The position numbers and the translations under genes were made by a program. 64,000 nt of DNA from Reticulascus tulasneorum (lineage: Eukaryota; Ascomycota; Sordariomycetes; Glomerellales; Reticulascaceae): contig LSAX01000006.1 in assembly GCA_001557505.1 (NCBI GenBank), positions 2,418,001-2,482,000 of the forward strand. The letters run 5' to 3'. A model generated the notes under the pieces. That model was not told the DNA's origin and ran no database searches. It saw only the letters and a list, made by a program, of their open reading frames with translations. Positions 36,368 to 47,176 of this stretch are shown piece after piece (position 1 is the stretch's first letter; each line of letters starts with the position of its first letter).

Positions 36368-37978
36368 ATGCCGCAATATCAAGATCCATATTCGCGACCA
36401 TTTGCGGTGGTCACGACAGATACTCATAGACTCGAAGGCACAACCCATCCTGCCCCTCCAACAGTTTCTTATCATGGCCGTCTCCTTGTGTCAAAGAAAC
36501 TAACCCCAGTTCGGCTCGTCGATAAGTCGCTACGGCGGCCAAGCCATGAAAAGTCGGCGCCTCGCCTTGAGGTATCCTATGGTTCCAAGGAAGAAACAAT
36601 GGTGAGCATTGCTGGAGAGCAGAGCAAAGCTGCTCTGCGAGGTATTGGAGCGAGATACAAGCCAGGCTTCGGACTAGGACCTGGGCTAGAAAGAATGTCA
36701 GGAAATGGTATGGATTCAGAAAACCGGCATGGGCCAGACAATAAACAAGCCGGTAGTTTCGTGGGAAGATCAAGCTTTGTCTCGGGCCTTGGGGCAGCAG
36801 TCAACTCGAGAAACAGTTCCGGGTGCGGCTCATCCACCGCAGCAGCAGACAAACCCGGTTTCAAATTAGGGCTTGGTTCACGACTCGGAACAGCAAATAA
36901 ACGCGAATCTTGCGATAATGACCGCCTGACAGATTCTATAGAGAACATTGGAGTTTTCAAACATGATAGGCCGGTGATTTCTGGACCTTTGGGACCTGTC
37001 CGACGTTCGATGGGATCCGATCTAGAACGGGGCGAAAACTTCACCATCGTGCCCAGCATTGAATCCTGCGTAGGGCCTCAGTCGTCCGGTGCCAGACGCA
37101 TCTCAGCCAGCTTCCCTCACGGAGGACCCTTATCCAGTAACCCTACCGTCGCCAGCTCGACTATCACCGCAACAGTGGAAATAACAAACGCGTCTGCACA
37201 CCACCTGCAACAGAATGAGAATGTACCCCCATCCGCGGACTCCAGCTTCACATCCCAGACTCCAGTGCTAAAGCAACGGATCCCCAAGTCCCGAACGATG
37301 AACATATTCTCCAACATCACTGCCTCGATCTCCCGTCCCTCACTATCGAGCCTATCCGGTAACGTCCGCACATCCAGCAGCGCGTCAATCTCAAGTGCAG
37401 TTGCGCCCGAGCCCAACGTCTTGCAGATCCATACAGCTCAGCCCTCCGCCTACTGGACTGGCCGCTTCACCGCCCTGCACGACCGTTTCCACGCCGAACA
37501 GCTACAAGCCCAATATCTCTCCTCATTCTTAGCAGGCCAACCCAGCAAAATCTCATTGCCCTCCCACCGGCTTTACAGTGACTATACGCGACCCTCCTTT
37601 CTCCCCGCTAGCACCACCACCATCGCGCTCAGCACACTGACCGCACCATCCTCCGCACTGGAAGCCAGACGACAGGCCGGGGTCCTAGTGACGGATTCCG
37701 AGCTCCAATCCGACGAGGATAACCGTTATCGGCGGGTATTCCTCCACCTCGAGGGCATGTGTGCAAATAGCGAGGCACGGATGAGTCTTCATGCATGGCA
37801 GCAGGCGTATGCGAGACGGGTGGGGAGAGAGACGCTGCTGCCGAGAGGCGGGACGATGGAAAAAGGGATTGTGGCGAGGTTTTTTAGCAATGGGCGACGG
37901 AGCATCGGCGGCATACCTACCAAGAAGATTGTTATCGGCAGTGGTGCACGAGGGGGGAAGCGCATGAGCATTCTCTAA
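36368..37978 (+). CDS. Hypothetical Ser-rich, largely disordered fungal protein
   Basis: One uninterrupted frame of 536 residues from ATG 36368 to TAA. The N-terminus (PQYQDPYSRPFAVVTTDTHR) and the C-terminal third (AYWTGRFTALHDRFHAEQL, then EDNRYRRVFLHLEGMC and LHAWQQAYARRVG) look ordered and conserved. The middle is Ser/Gly/Asn-rich low complexity, with two similar Gly-rich patches: YKPGFGLGPGLER and GFKLGLGSRLG. No signal peptide or membrane span. The C-terminus is basic. I do not recognise a named domain; such proteins in filamentous fungi are usually uncharacterised. It could have an additional upstream exon in the short frame before it, but I see no clean donor-acceptor pair. It converges with the tfb2 gene. 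Confidence 0.75.
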   Translation: MPQYQDPYSRPFAVVTTDTHRLEGTTHPAPPTVSYHGRLLVSKKLTPVRLVDKSLRRPSHEKSAPRLEVSYGSKEETMVSIAGEQSKAALRGIGARYKPGFGLGPGLERMSGNGMDSENRHGPDNKQAGSFVGRSSFVSGLGAAVNSRNSSGCGSSTAAADKPGFKLGLGSRLGTANKRESCDNDRLTDSIENIGVFKHDRPVISGPLGPVRRSMGSDLERGENFTIVPSIESCVGPQSSGARRISASFPHGGPLSSNPTVASSTITATVEITNASAHHLQQNENVPPSADSSFTSQTPVLKQRIPKSRTMNIFSNITASISRPSLSSLSGNVRTSSSASISSAVAPEPNVLQIHTAQPSAYWTGRFTALHDRFHAEQLQAQYLSSFLAGQPSKISLPSHRLYSDYTRPSFLPASTTTIALSTLTAPSSALEARRQAGVLVTDSELQSDEDNRYRRVFLHLEGMCANSEARMSLHAWQQAYARRVGRETLLPRGGTMEKGIVARFFSNGRRSIGGIPTKKIVIGSGARGGKRMSIL

Positions 37979-38320
37979 GCGACTTCCAGCTTTCCAGTGG
38001 GACTAAAGGATGTTGAAGACGGACCAAGTAATGTTGGGAGTTGAGGACCAGGAACGTGTCGCTAACACACAAGTATTGTCAAGGGACTGACGGAGAATCG
38101 CAACAGGTGGTTCTGACCGGTGTAGAATAGTGACTTGTACAAACATGGAGCTTAGATTCAGCTCTTAAGAGAGCTTTCTGTCTTATTTTATGCCAATTGA
38201 CCTTAATCGTTTACATATCACCAGCCTAGAACGCCAAGCAATGCAAACAGTGACTTCACCTTGAAGTCAGCCTTGTCCCTCAACTCCATTGAATCCAATG
38301 ATTCCCGCCAGGAAGGATAT
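37979..38320. other. Convergent intergenic spacer
   Basis: Between the 3' ends of the hypothetical gene and tfb2. No coding signal or repeat. Confidence 0.5.
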
Positions 38321-39950
38321 CTAGTCAGACTTCTTCCTCAGCTTAAGGTAGTCCCGTATCTGCTCGTGCTTATTCGCAAAGAACATGCCGAGCTTATCGC
38401 TTCTCCAGACCAGCACGCCAATTTCATCGGCATACCGCGCCAGCGCCTCGTATTCCTTCGGATCGTCAAAATCCTTGAAGAGGAAGCCGCTCGTCGTCTT
38501 CATGCGCTCGTTCTCCAGCTGCCACAGCCGGATCTGGTCGACAACCGTGGGTGGCAGTATGGTCTTTTGCTGCACGGCCGCGAGGCGGTGCATCTGCTCG
38601 TGCGCATGAGCGGCAAGGTACGAGATGATCTGGTCAGCCGTGATGCCGTAGCCTATGGCGCGGCGGATCGACTCGCGCGTCAGCCGCCCCGAGACCATGT
38701 CGGCGAAGCGGAGTCGAAGCTGGGAGAAGAGGGAAAGGACAGCGATCTGCAGAGGCGACTGTGTATACGCATAGATACGGAAGTTGGTCTCGAGGATGAT
38801 GCTGCCTTTCTGGTCCGTGCCACTAGTGGGGGCATTCCCGTTGGCTCCTGATCGAGGACCTGTGGCGGCGGCTGTTGCGGCTGCGAATCCTGCACTGACG
38901 CTTCGCAAACTGCTAGCGCTGCTGGTGAGTGTTGTGGCAAGGCGGGTGGGGAAGTACTGCTGAGGTTTGTGAGAGGGGATGTAGATCAGACCAAAGTCCA
39001 TCAAACTTGGCAGCATGTTCCGCCTCGGCTCCGTCAGAGCGCTGGTATCATATGCCCTTCCCAACTCCAGACTCGCCAGAAGGAACAGGAAGCTCATCAT
39101 ATCTACGCTCTCCATTCCCAAAGAATCTTCCGCATGATCGGTTGCTTCTAGCCATAGCAACAACAAGGTCCAAACCTGGGCATTAGCCTCTTGTAGAAGA
39201 AACGTAAATCCAGCCTGTGTTATACCCACGCCTGTAGCGCCAGCCCGCCGTTCGACCAGTCTTCCGGCAAGCAGAAGGTCCTTGACAGATGCCTTAGGTC
39301 CGCCAAAGTCCATCTGCGCTGCCGGGGCGACGCTATTAACGATATAGTGCAGGATGTCCTCCCATTTGCGACGGGCATAGCGGTCGAGGAAGATGATGTC
39401 AATTTCGGGCGGTATAGGCAGGGAAGAAGGCACGCCGAATGAATTATGGCTGCCGCCTCCTTCCAGTGCGAGACGTAGGGATTTCTTGAAGTTCGGGGTG
39501 AGCTGCATTTCTTGCGGTTTGTCTTTGGCTGGTGGGGTGACTTGAAGGATGTGCAAACCGCGGAGGATCGAAAGAGCTTGATCTTTTTGTCTGCAACGGG
39601 CAACAGTTAGCACCAGGGAATTCCCAACAACCAATATGGAACAGAAGTGTCTGTGGAAGAAGTTGCCAGTCATACCTTCTAGCGTCTGGCTTAACCCAAT
39701 AATCCAGATCGTCAAGCAGCATCGGCTTTGGCATGTACAAAATCGCCATGACGAAGGTTTTGGCTATCCTAGTCAGTCCATGCCAGATTTCCATCAGAGA
39801 CATCTATCCGTGCTCACCCAGTGGCGGTATCATACGGCGAAAGATAGCGAAGGCTGTAGAGGGCTGCTGGTATAGCTTCCGGAAGGTTGTGCCAGGAAGC
39901 TTCTCCAGGTAGTCGGCCAGCTGGACTGATTGCCCTAAGCTGACCGACAT
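38321..39950 (-). CDS. tfb2: TFIIH core subunit Tfb2 (p52)
   Basis: Exons 39818-39950, 39676-39763 and 38321-39590 encode 496 residues. Splicing rebuilds the canonical N-terminus: LADYLEKLPGTTFRKLYQQP, then FRRMIPPLAKTFVMAILYMP. The first intron ends at a TAG that completes the Ala of LAKTF. Conserved later parts include FLLQEANAQVWTLLLLWLE, MMSFLFLLASLELGRAYD, FIVETNFR-like ILETNFRIYAYTQSPLQIAVLSLF, and the C-terminal LPPTVVDQIRLWQLENERM with EYEALARYADEIGVLVWRSD. Tfb2 binds and stimulates the XPB/Ssl2 translocase in the TFIIH core used in transcription initiation and nucleotide excision repair, in the nucleus. A Gly/Ala/Ser-rich insert near residues 290-330 is probably a disordered loop. 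Essential single-copy gene in yeasts, so a good synteny anchor. Confidence 0.95.
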
Positions 39951-41452
39951 TTTCGCGAGAGTTGGGTCTGTCGGGTTGATTTAGGGCTATTGTCGCATAG
40001 CTGAGGCAAGTCTGTCGATTCCCCCGAGTAATTGGGTGTGGAAATCCGTCAAACTTGCAGTTTTTCTGTGGTGATGCCTGGTCAGTTTTATCTCGAGATG
40101 CACAAAAGATCAAGACAAGGACATCCGGATGAAATTCGGATGACCATGCAGTGCGGAAAGACCCCGCCATGACCCACCCTCCTCCACCTAATTAAGTACC
40201 TTCGTACCTGGGGAGATCAGCATTGCCGACGACTGCCTCATCTCTCATCAAGTTCCAAGTTCTCGGTCCTGGATCCAGATCACAGAGCGCGCGACTCTTC
40301 ATATTATACCTCGTACAATGGCACCGAAGCTGCCCCCCTTGAGATTTGTTCGATCAGTATGCCGCCGCGAACCCCCATCGGAGCAATTGTTAGGCTAATT
40401 GGCGGCTTCTAGGTTATGAAATCCTTCCAAGCAGAGTCAGGCTTGGAGCCGAGGTAGGTGATTGGCTCATTGCATCCGTCACTTCACATATGATATCGCT
40501 CTCACCATACCCGTGGGGTTGAAACTTGCACAGGTATACTGAGTAGGACCGTGAAAGCTAATTGATGTCTAGACTCCTTGGCAACAATGTCAGTATCCAT
40601 GGGATTGCCGATGGTTGATACAACTCACACTCCCAGTTCCGTGTAACGCATGCCACAGAGGGGACAATTAAGTTCGAATTGGATATCAAGCAGGAACACA
40701 CCGTATTTATGCTCCTAATTGCCGCATATTTGCAGCCAACTCACCAATCTAGAACCGACTGCAAACTATCCATGGCGGCACACTCGCTAGCTTGGTAGAT
40801 TTAGGTGGATCGCTCGCCGTTGCATCTACAGGCCGTTTTGCAACTGGAGTATCAACAGACCTAAGCGGTATGCATATTTACTTTATTAGTCTGAGTATCT
40901 GTGCTTATTGTGAACAGTCACATATCTCAATCCTGGTGGGAAACCCGGTGACACACTCACCGGCACTGCAACCTGCGACAAGAGTAAGGCAGAGTCCACC
41001 ACTCCATGAACCAATACGATGACTTAGAATGATCCAGTTGGCAAGACTCTTGCGTATACAAGTATCAACTTTTACAACAAGAAAGGACAGCTCGCCGCGA
41101 GAGGTAGCCATACCAAGTGAGTCGAAACTGTACCAGGCTAGCGCGACTGCTAACCGGACTATGGGTATGTCGCAAAGACGCTGGAGACGGAAGCGTTTGT
41201 GGCACCAGAAGAGTACACCGTCGACGAGTAGAGCAGAGTCGCGGTGAGAAAGTCAATAGAGCTGCATTCCAGGTATATGGCCTGTATTTCAAGGAGAAAG
41301 GTATATGAATAAACTGATTATTGGGACAAATGGTATCACGCTTCACTCTTGGATCCCACCGAACATCGTGGCGTCCTGCTCTAGCCCAAACTTCCTAGTC
41401 TTCCAAAACGTAACTCTCCGTTTACAATATCCGCACTAGAGCCTCGATACTC
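39951..41452. other. Intergenic between tfb2 promoter and membrane protein 3' end
   Basis: 1.5 kb with short frames only. A small partial palindrome, AAGTACCTTCGTACCT, lies at 40194-40209. No RNA gene, transposon or conserved protein recognised. Confidence 0.45.
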
Positions 41453-42848
41453 TCAACCGTGTACAAGAGGCTTAGGCTCCTGTGGCGATGGTATTGTCTG
41501 AGGTGCCGAGCCATCATGGTGCTGGTACTGCTGGTGTGGCACCTCGTTCACCTCAAGGCCCTGGGTATACGGCTGCTGGTGCGTTGGTGCTGGCGAGCTC
41601 GACACCTCGCTTACCGGCTGCTGCTGTTGGTGCTGCGGGTAATACGCCACGGGCTGCTGCTGGGGAATCTGCTGCTGCATCGGCGGCTGCTGCTGCCATC
41701 CCATCTGGTGCTGCTGCTGTGGAGGAGGGCTGGCATAAATATATCCCTGTGGTGGTGGGGGATACATAGCGCCATTCGCAACGGGCACACCACCATTCCA
41801 TGGCTGCTGTACTTGCGGCACCATGAAAGCCTGCTGTGTGCTCCACAGTCCCTTGGCCTTCTTCGCGCCGAGCGCAAACAGTATCGTAAGAAGCACGAAA
41901 GTAACCCAAGTGTTGAGCACCGCGTCTACCGTGTCAATGTACTTAGGAGGGATGGTGGTGTAGTAGTACGAGTTCAGGGGGTACCAGGAGCCGATGTAGG
42001 CGACCTTCCATATGTTGCGAAGGAGCCAGAGGACTGCACACACGAGGAGGAGAACCGCCGGCTCGATGGTGTTAGCTGATTGATGGTTTGAATCAAATAG
42101 GTCGCGGCTTACCTGATGAACTTGGGGATCACGATGGACCTTCACCATCACGAAGACAGACAAAGCCGCAATCCCTACGTTTGCCACGAACAGCAGAGAG
42201 CAGTAGGCAGCATACAGTCTCCTTGCGCTGACGGCTCTCATCTCGGTCTCGGAACTTAGGCCGTCGAAGCTAGAAGAATATAGATACTGATAAACTTCGG
42301 CATAGTAGCTCGCCCAAAGGGCGAAGTTGGACAGGGCGATGATAGCCAACAACGCCGCAGCCCCGAGCGCCACGAAGCGTCCGATCCTGCCAACGGCCGT
42401 CTTCTGCCCAGTCTGCACCAGAAGAATGCCGGACGCCAGCTCGAAGAGCGAGAGGAGGATGAGGATGTGAGTAATGTTCTCCCACCACCGGCCCAGGTTG
42501 AAGATGTGGTCGGACGCCTGCTCGAGCTGCGGGAAGACGTAGTAGTTTTCGATGTCGTTGAGCTGGCGGTTCACAAAGGATATCACCCATGAGACGGTGT
42601 CAAACATGACATATCTGGTGTGCATCGGGTTAGTGGCTGGTCGTACCAACAGGGCGACGGCCATCTACTTACAATGTGAAGAACGCAAACGCGATCTTCA
42701 AGTATGTAAATGCCAGTCTAGCTGGATCCTTCCTCCGCTTCGCCATGCATAGCGCGCATGTGGTGAGAACGAATGCGGGCACAGCGAGGATTCCCACCAT
42801 CACAATATGCGCAATCCAATACCCATCGTTTTCTGAAAGTGACGACAT
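41453..42848 (-). CDS. Polytopic membrane protein with Gln/Pro-rich cytosolic tail
   Basis: Exons 42673-42848, 42113-42614 and 41453-42061 encode 428 residues. The second intron (42062-42112, 51 bp, GCTAAC branch) remains open in frame and would add residues if missed. About seven hydrophobic segments fill the first 290 residues, starting with IVMVGILAVPAFVLTTCALC and including ITHILILLSLFELASGILLV, ALGAAALLAIIALSNFALWA, LLFVANVGIAALSVFVMV and PAVLLLVCAVLWLLRNIW. The last 130 residues are Gln/Pro/Tyr-rich with CAG-type runs (QQQHQMGWQQQPPMQQQIPQ), probably disordered and cytosolic. The upstream leader (minus strand, about 42900-42990) is CT-rich, as in well-expressed fungal genes. The seven-helix plan invites comparison with receptor-like fungal membrane proteins, but I recognise no named family. 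Confidence 0.82.
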
Positions 42849-45800
42849 CTTGAGATATTCCTTCACTTCTTCTCACTCAAGAAAATGTGTGTATATCAGA
42901 TTATACAAAACGACGAAGCCGAGAACGGACGAGAGTCAACAAAAACAACACGAGAAGAGTAAAGAGAGAGAAAAAAGAACTCAATCAGGGAAAGCCTTCA
43001 TCAAGCCACCATCCGGGGGCACACGCCCGTTATAATAAAACGAGGTGGCTTGAGGTAAAACAAATCGCGGCCGTTGATCTGAATCACGCTGCTGCAAGCC
43101 ACCTGTGTGCCTGGTCAATAAGACCGGGCGAACTCCAGACCGCTACCTAGGCACGGCCAAAAATAGGCAGCAGACGCTGGTTTGTCTGCCGAAGGGGGAC
43201 CTAGCCCTGCCAACGAAACCCCCTGACCCTGTGCTTGGGTTTTTAAAATGCAATGGGGGCTGGAAACAGCTCGTCTTCTCGACTTTTATTGGCATAGCCT
43301 CATCGAGCTTGGACATTCGGGGCGTGATGGATGCAGTACCCGCCCACGCCGCCGTCGAGTCCTGAGATCTCGTAACTGTTGGGCTGCAGATGAGCACCCA
43401 ATAAACACGCTCGGTAGGGGAATATCCCAGACCTTATTTTGATTTTGGCGGGGTAGCATAGCCAATCCTCGTCACGCAACAATGGAAAAGTCGAGATTAT
43501 CGCGTCACGCAATAGGTTACACCGCTCAGCTCTTGCGCAGGCTGTGTACATAATGCATGGCGATCCTCGCACTTTATCGAGTCCAGCGGCCCTGACTATG
43601 TTGCGGTGCAAGATCTGGAGGAATTGATCATTCGGTGGTGCGCAGCCCACCTCTCCGTCACGATTGCGTCCTGCTGCCAAGAAACCATAAGTTCGATATC
43701 TTCTCAACAAATCGTCGAGTGCCCTGCATAGTCCTCATTCAAATTGTGGTAGCCCATGTGACTAAGATATGGCTGCCATGTTTCGTTCCTCTAAGCGGCC
43801 TCATCCGTCGCGACAGAGGTTTACCTTGCAGTGCAAGGTCGAAGTTAACGTGAGTCCGATAAAAGAGCCAGCTGTGGCGAGCAATCTTGTCAAGCATCTG
43901 CCTCCCGAGGATCATGTACTTGCGACAGCGAAGAAGGACATTGAGTAGAGAAGGCACTTCGAATTGCCATGACAGGAAAGGAAGAGGGAGTCATGGATTT
44001 GACGTCACCTTAGAGGCTTTCGTTTTGAAGTCCAGCTCGAGATCATACTGTTTCCTTCAGGTTGCAAATCTATTAAACGCGGTTGGGCACCTAAGGTACT
44101 AACCAATTTGCCGATTCCAGGCGGTAGCCCGCTATAAATATAGGCATGCAGTGCTATTCCCAGTTTTCTAGTCTAAGGCACCTTTCAACCTAAGTATGAT
44201 ATGGACCTTAGTGGGCGATTGACTACCTTATTTACCTATGTTTCTATGCCTATTATCGACATTCGAGCCTTATTTTGGCGTTGCTTCACCATCATAGAAA
44301 AGCAGCAGGCCCTTTCGCCCCCTTTCCCGGCTTTCGCATTCTCTTCACATCTGTATATGCCTTCCTTCTCCACCTCCACGGACGGCAATCTTACAAGGTA
44401 CGATGTCCAACAAGGTAATCCAGTGGCTCCCAGCATGGCCTCGTGGCCAGCCGTTTAAGAACAGAGTAATTAAGCGGAAGAACTCGAGCCACCTTGCCTC
44501 TCTCTCGCCTGGCCCGTTCCATACGCAACCCGGGATCCAACCTCCGTCGCATAGCAAGGAGAGGCCAGCCGAACGGCCCATTCCTCCTCACTGAGTTTGC
44601 GCCGCCACATCATCGTTCATACCTCCGGCAGCGCCGTAGTCGCTTGGATCCCAGATTCGACTGTCCCTACAGTCTCCTGGCTAATGGTCCATACCTGTTG
44701 CTTTGAAAATTTGGCAGTAACCAGGTCCGATCGTTATCACTGTGCTAGAGACTCCGATACACTCATTTGTATTCAAGCAAGGCGACACTGGTCCTAGCCA
44801 GCGCGTAGTTCAACCTTAAACTCAAGTAGAAAATGAGAAGTAGCTATTCTTGAGGTCTCATAACGAGAAGCCTGCTTTACATTGCTTGATGGGTCAGAGG
44901 AGACAATGGCATAACTCTTTTGAACTGGTCGGCCACGAAGTTGATCACCCTGGCTATTGCCGGCGAACGACTTCACGAAATATACTTGTACCACGATCTG
45001 CTTGGGAATCCGGAAATAAGTTGTTGTGCTGACAGTTGTAGACACCAGATGGATATTAGAAACGTGAAATCTGGTAACTATCCACACCGGCCATCAAGTC
45101 CTAGTTATCTAGAAAGGCCAAGGCTATGCTTGGGCCCGCTACTTGAAGAGTTAACGATGTGACACACGTGGATATAGGGCTATTCGTGCGTTATTCGGAT
45201 CCCCGCTACCTCCATGTCTTCAGCCAGAGGCGCGTCTGGCAACCAATAACGGCGCCCGCGAAACAGGGTTAACATCTATGATTTACTTGTCCTGGATTAC
45301 AACGTCTCGCCCCCGTCAGGTTGTAGATGTCGAACTTCGCTGCTGGGGCTATAAGGCGCATCCTTGGAGAAGGCCGTGCATACTAGAATTCGCCATCTTC
45401 GGGGCATCCTTTCGACACGACTTGACCTCGACAAGATATCTGCAGAGCTCAACAATGTGGAAGATCGGTTAAGGAATCACTTCCATAGGCAGTTGGAAAC
45501 TCTGCTAGACAACAGCTTGCCAATATTCAAACACAGTTGGCTGTGTTGTGACGGCGCAAAGTTCACGCAGCCTGGAACTGCGCCGTCAAGCGATGAGTTT
45601 CCTGGCCCAACCTAGTCCAGAAAGACTAACTAATCCAACTCCACTCTCAACTCAGTGGTCAAATACTCTTAATGGTATCTTGTCAGATTGTATCTATGCG
45701 GGCTGAGGTTGATGCTTCGTTAGACCTTGAAATGGTAAAGAGTAAGCGACGGAAATTGGACCATGGGAGTTAGCTTTTACACCGACTTGCAAAGCTTCGA

Positions 45801-45967
45801 GCAAAACCTCGGTAAAGAACCTTTGTCGTGCTTAAATCTGTGAAGCTTTGAAATGGCAGTATAAATGAAATGTGGCACACTCCATAGGTCCTTGACGATC
45901 TAGAAGTCGAGAATCATCTTAGCGTGGTCCAGCATCCCAAGGAAACCCAAAATCTGGCGCCATTTAC
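42849..45967. other. Gene-poor region upstream of the LINE remnant
   Basis: About 3.1 kb. The first 150 bases are the purine-rich (plus strand) promoter/leader of the membrane protein gene. The rest has short frames only; one at 45364-45615 (coiled-coil-like, no ATG, stop directly upstream) may be a decayed fragment. No RNA gene recognised. It may include older transposon debris that I cannot identify by eye. Confidence 0.4.
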
Positions 45968-46771
45968 ATGAGAACTGGCATAGATTTGTTGGTACCAGGA
46001 ACCTTGAAAAAGAATTGCGCGGCCGGGCTGCCGTCCGCATATTGGAACGCCGTCCAAGAGAGCGCCAGCTACCTCGGTCGTCGGTGGATGATGGCAAAAC
46101 CAACTTGTACACAGTTGACTATTGCCGACACTGACTGGACGGAGGCGCTGAGAGCTCGACTCTTGCTGCCATGCCGGCCGCCAAACCAGCCGTGCAGCCT
46201 TTGCGGCGCGATACCAGCCATAGGCCACGAGGACGTCTGTCGCGCCGCGATAAGATCTTGGACCCGTCGCCACGATCAAATCAACCGTGCACTAATAAAC
46301 CAATTGACTGCTAGCCGGGACGATATGAACGTGGAGGCCGAGCCTCTGGTATCACAAGAGTTGGCGCGAGACGTAGGCCTTGCAGCCGTGGCGGACGCCA
46401 GCCCTAGCCCGGAGATGGTGGCCGCCGAAGCTAACGCCTTGCGTGCAGACTTCGCGGTCACGGTCGGGACGACGAGGACCTTCTACGACGTTCATGTCGT
46501 GGCGGTCAACAAAGACTCTGCAAGGGCGGACGTCTTCGCTACCCTTTCTAAAGCAGCTGACGCCAAGCGACGGAAGTATAGAGAACTTGGAGACTTCTTC
46601 AAGCCACTTATCTTCTCGGCTGGCGGCCTGATGGAGAAAGAGACGGCCAAGACGTACCGGAACCTGCAGACCTTAATTGGCCAGTCTGCCGCGAGCTGGC
46701 TGGACGTGACTATCTCGTTGATTCTGGCGAAGACGAGAGCTCGCGCCGCGATATCGATCTCGAAGGTGTGA
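45968..46771 (+). pseudogene. LINE C-terminal fragment: CCHC finger and restriction-like endonuclease motif
   Basis: 267 codons are open from ATG 45968. Residues 76-91 form C-x2-C-x7-H-x3-C (Cys76, Cys79, His87, Cys91), close to the CCHC finger of R2-type elements. Residues 159-174 read R-A-D, twelve residues, then D, matching the K/R-P-D-x12-14-D/E signature of the restriction-like endonuclease with Pro changed to Ala. A Lys/Arg-rich stretch (AKRRKYRELGDFFKPL) and a helical end with RTYRNLQ-like AKTYRNLQTLIGQSAASW follow. Before the finger, DWTEALRARLLLP fits the thumb-to-finger connector of such elements. There is no reverse transcriptase upstream in frame; a different frame before 45968 stays open only for a short distance. 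It is a truncated, presumably inactive copy. Confidence 0.6.
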
Positions 46772-47080
46772 GGTCGGAAGGTTTGGGAATCTAAGTGGTT
46801 GAGTTGGGGGTTTTCTAGACCTCTAGGAGGGGTGTTGAGGTAGTTTTTAGACTTCTGGATAGTTAGAATCTTGGTAGTTTTTGTGGAGGTTTTTAGGTGA
46901 TCTTTGGACTTCTGGAGAATGGGATTTTAGATGGTTTTATTTAATTATTTTAATATTTCTTTTAAAATAGGTTTTCTCTTAGAAGAGAAAAAAGGTAAAT
47001 ATCTAGGAGATAGATTAGATTGTCAATGTTAATAGCCTAACCCTAATAATAATAACCCTAATAAACTAATAATAATTAGA
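45968..47080 (+). mobile_element. LINE-like retrotransposon 3' end (5'-truncated)
   Basis: The C-terminal coding part (45968-46771) of a non-LTR element is followed by about 300 bases of non-coding, T-rich then AT-rich 3' region, ending in a TAA-rich tail (47036-47078) with two CCCTAA units. The reverse transcriptase is missing, as expected for 5' truncation during target-primed reverse transcription. I could not find a clear target-site duplication. The left limit is therefore unknown. The CCHC plus restriction-like endonuclease arrangement is that of the R2/CRE/MoTeR type rather than the apurinic-endonuclease type common in fungi. Confidence 0.6.
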
Positions 47081-47176
47081 GTATTTGTTTTGAACATCCT
47101 CCCAAGGTTATCCCCCACTTATCCATAGTTGTGACCAACTGCTACTACTTGCAGCCTTGATGACTAGCAGTTGCAT
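46772..47176. other. LINE 3' untranslated region and spacer
   Basis: T/G-rich sequence with imperfectly repeated units around ACTTCTGGA (46851 and 46909) and GGTAGTTTTT. Then an AT-rich stretch, then a TAA/CCCTAA tail to about 47078, then the 3' end of the next gene on the minus strand. Confidence 0.45.

Noticed and set aside
42061..42113. Unspliced reading of the membrane protein through the 51-bp in-frame intron
   Set aside because: GTAAGC donor, GCTAAC branch and AG acceptor are all present and the extra residues would insert a polar stretch into the region joining two helices.
45364..45615. Coiled-coil-like frame (DLDKISAELNNVEDRLRNHF)
   Set aside because: No ATG, a stop directly upstream, and no recognisable acceptor to make it an exon; kept only as possible debris.
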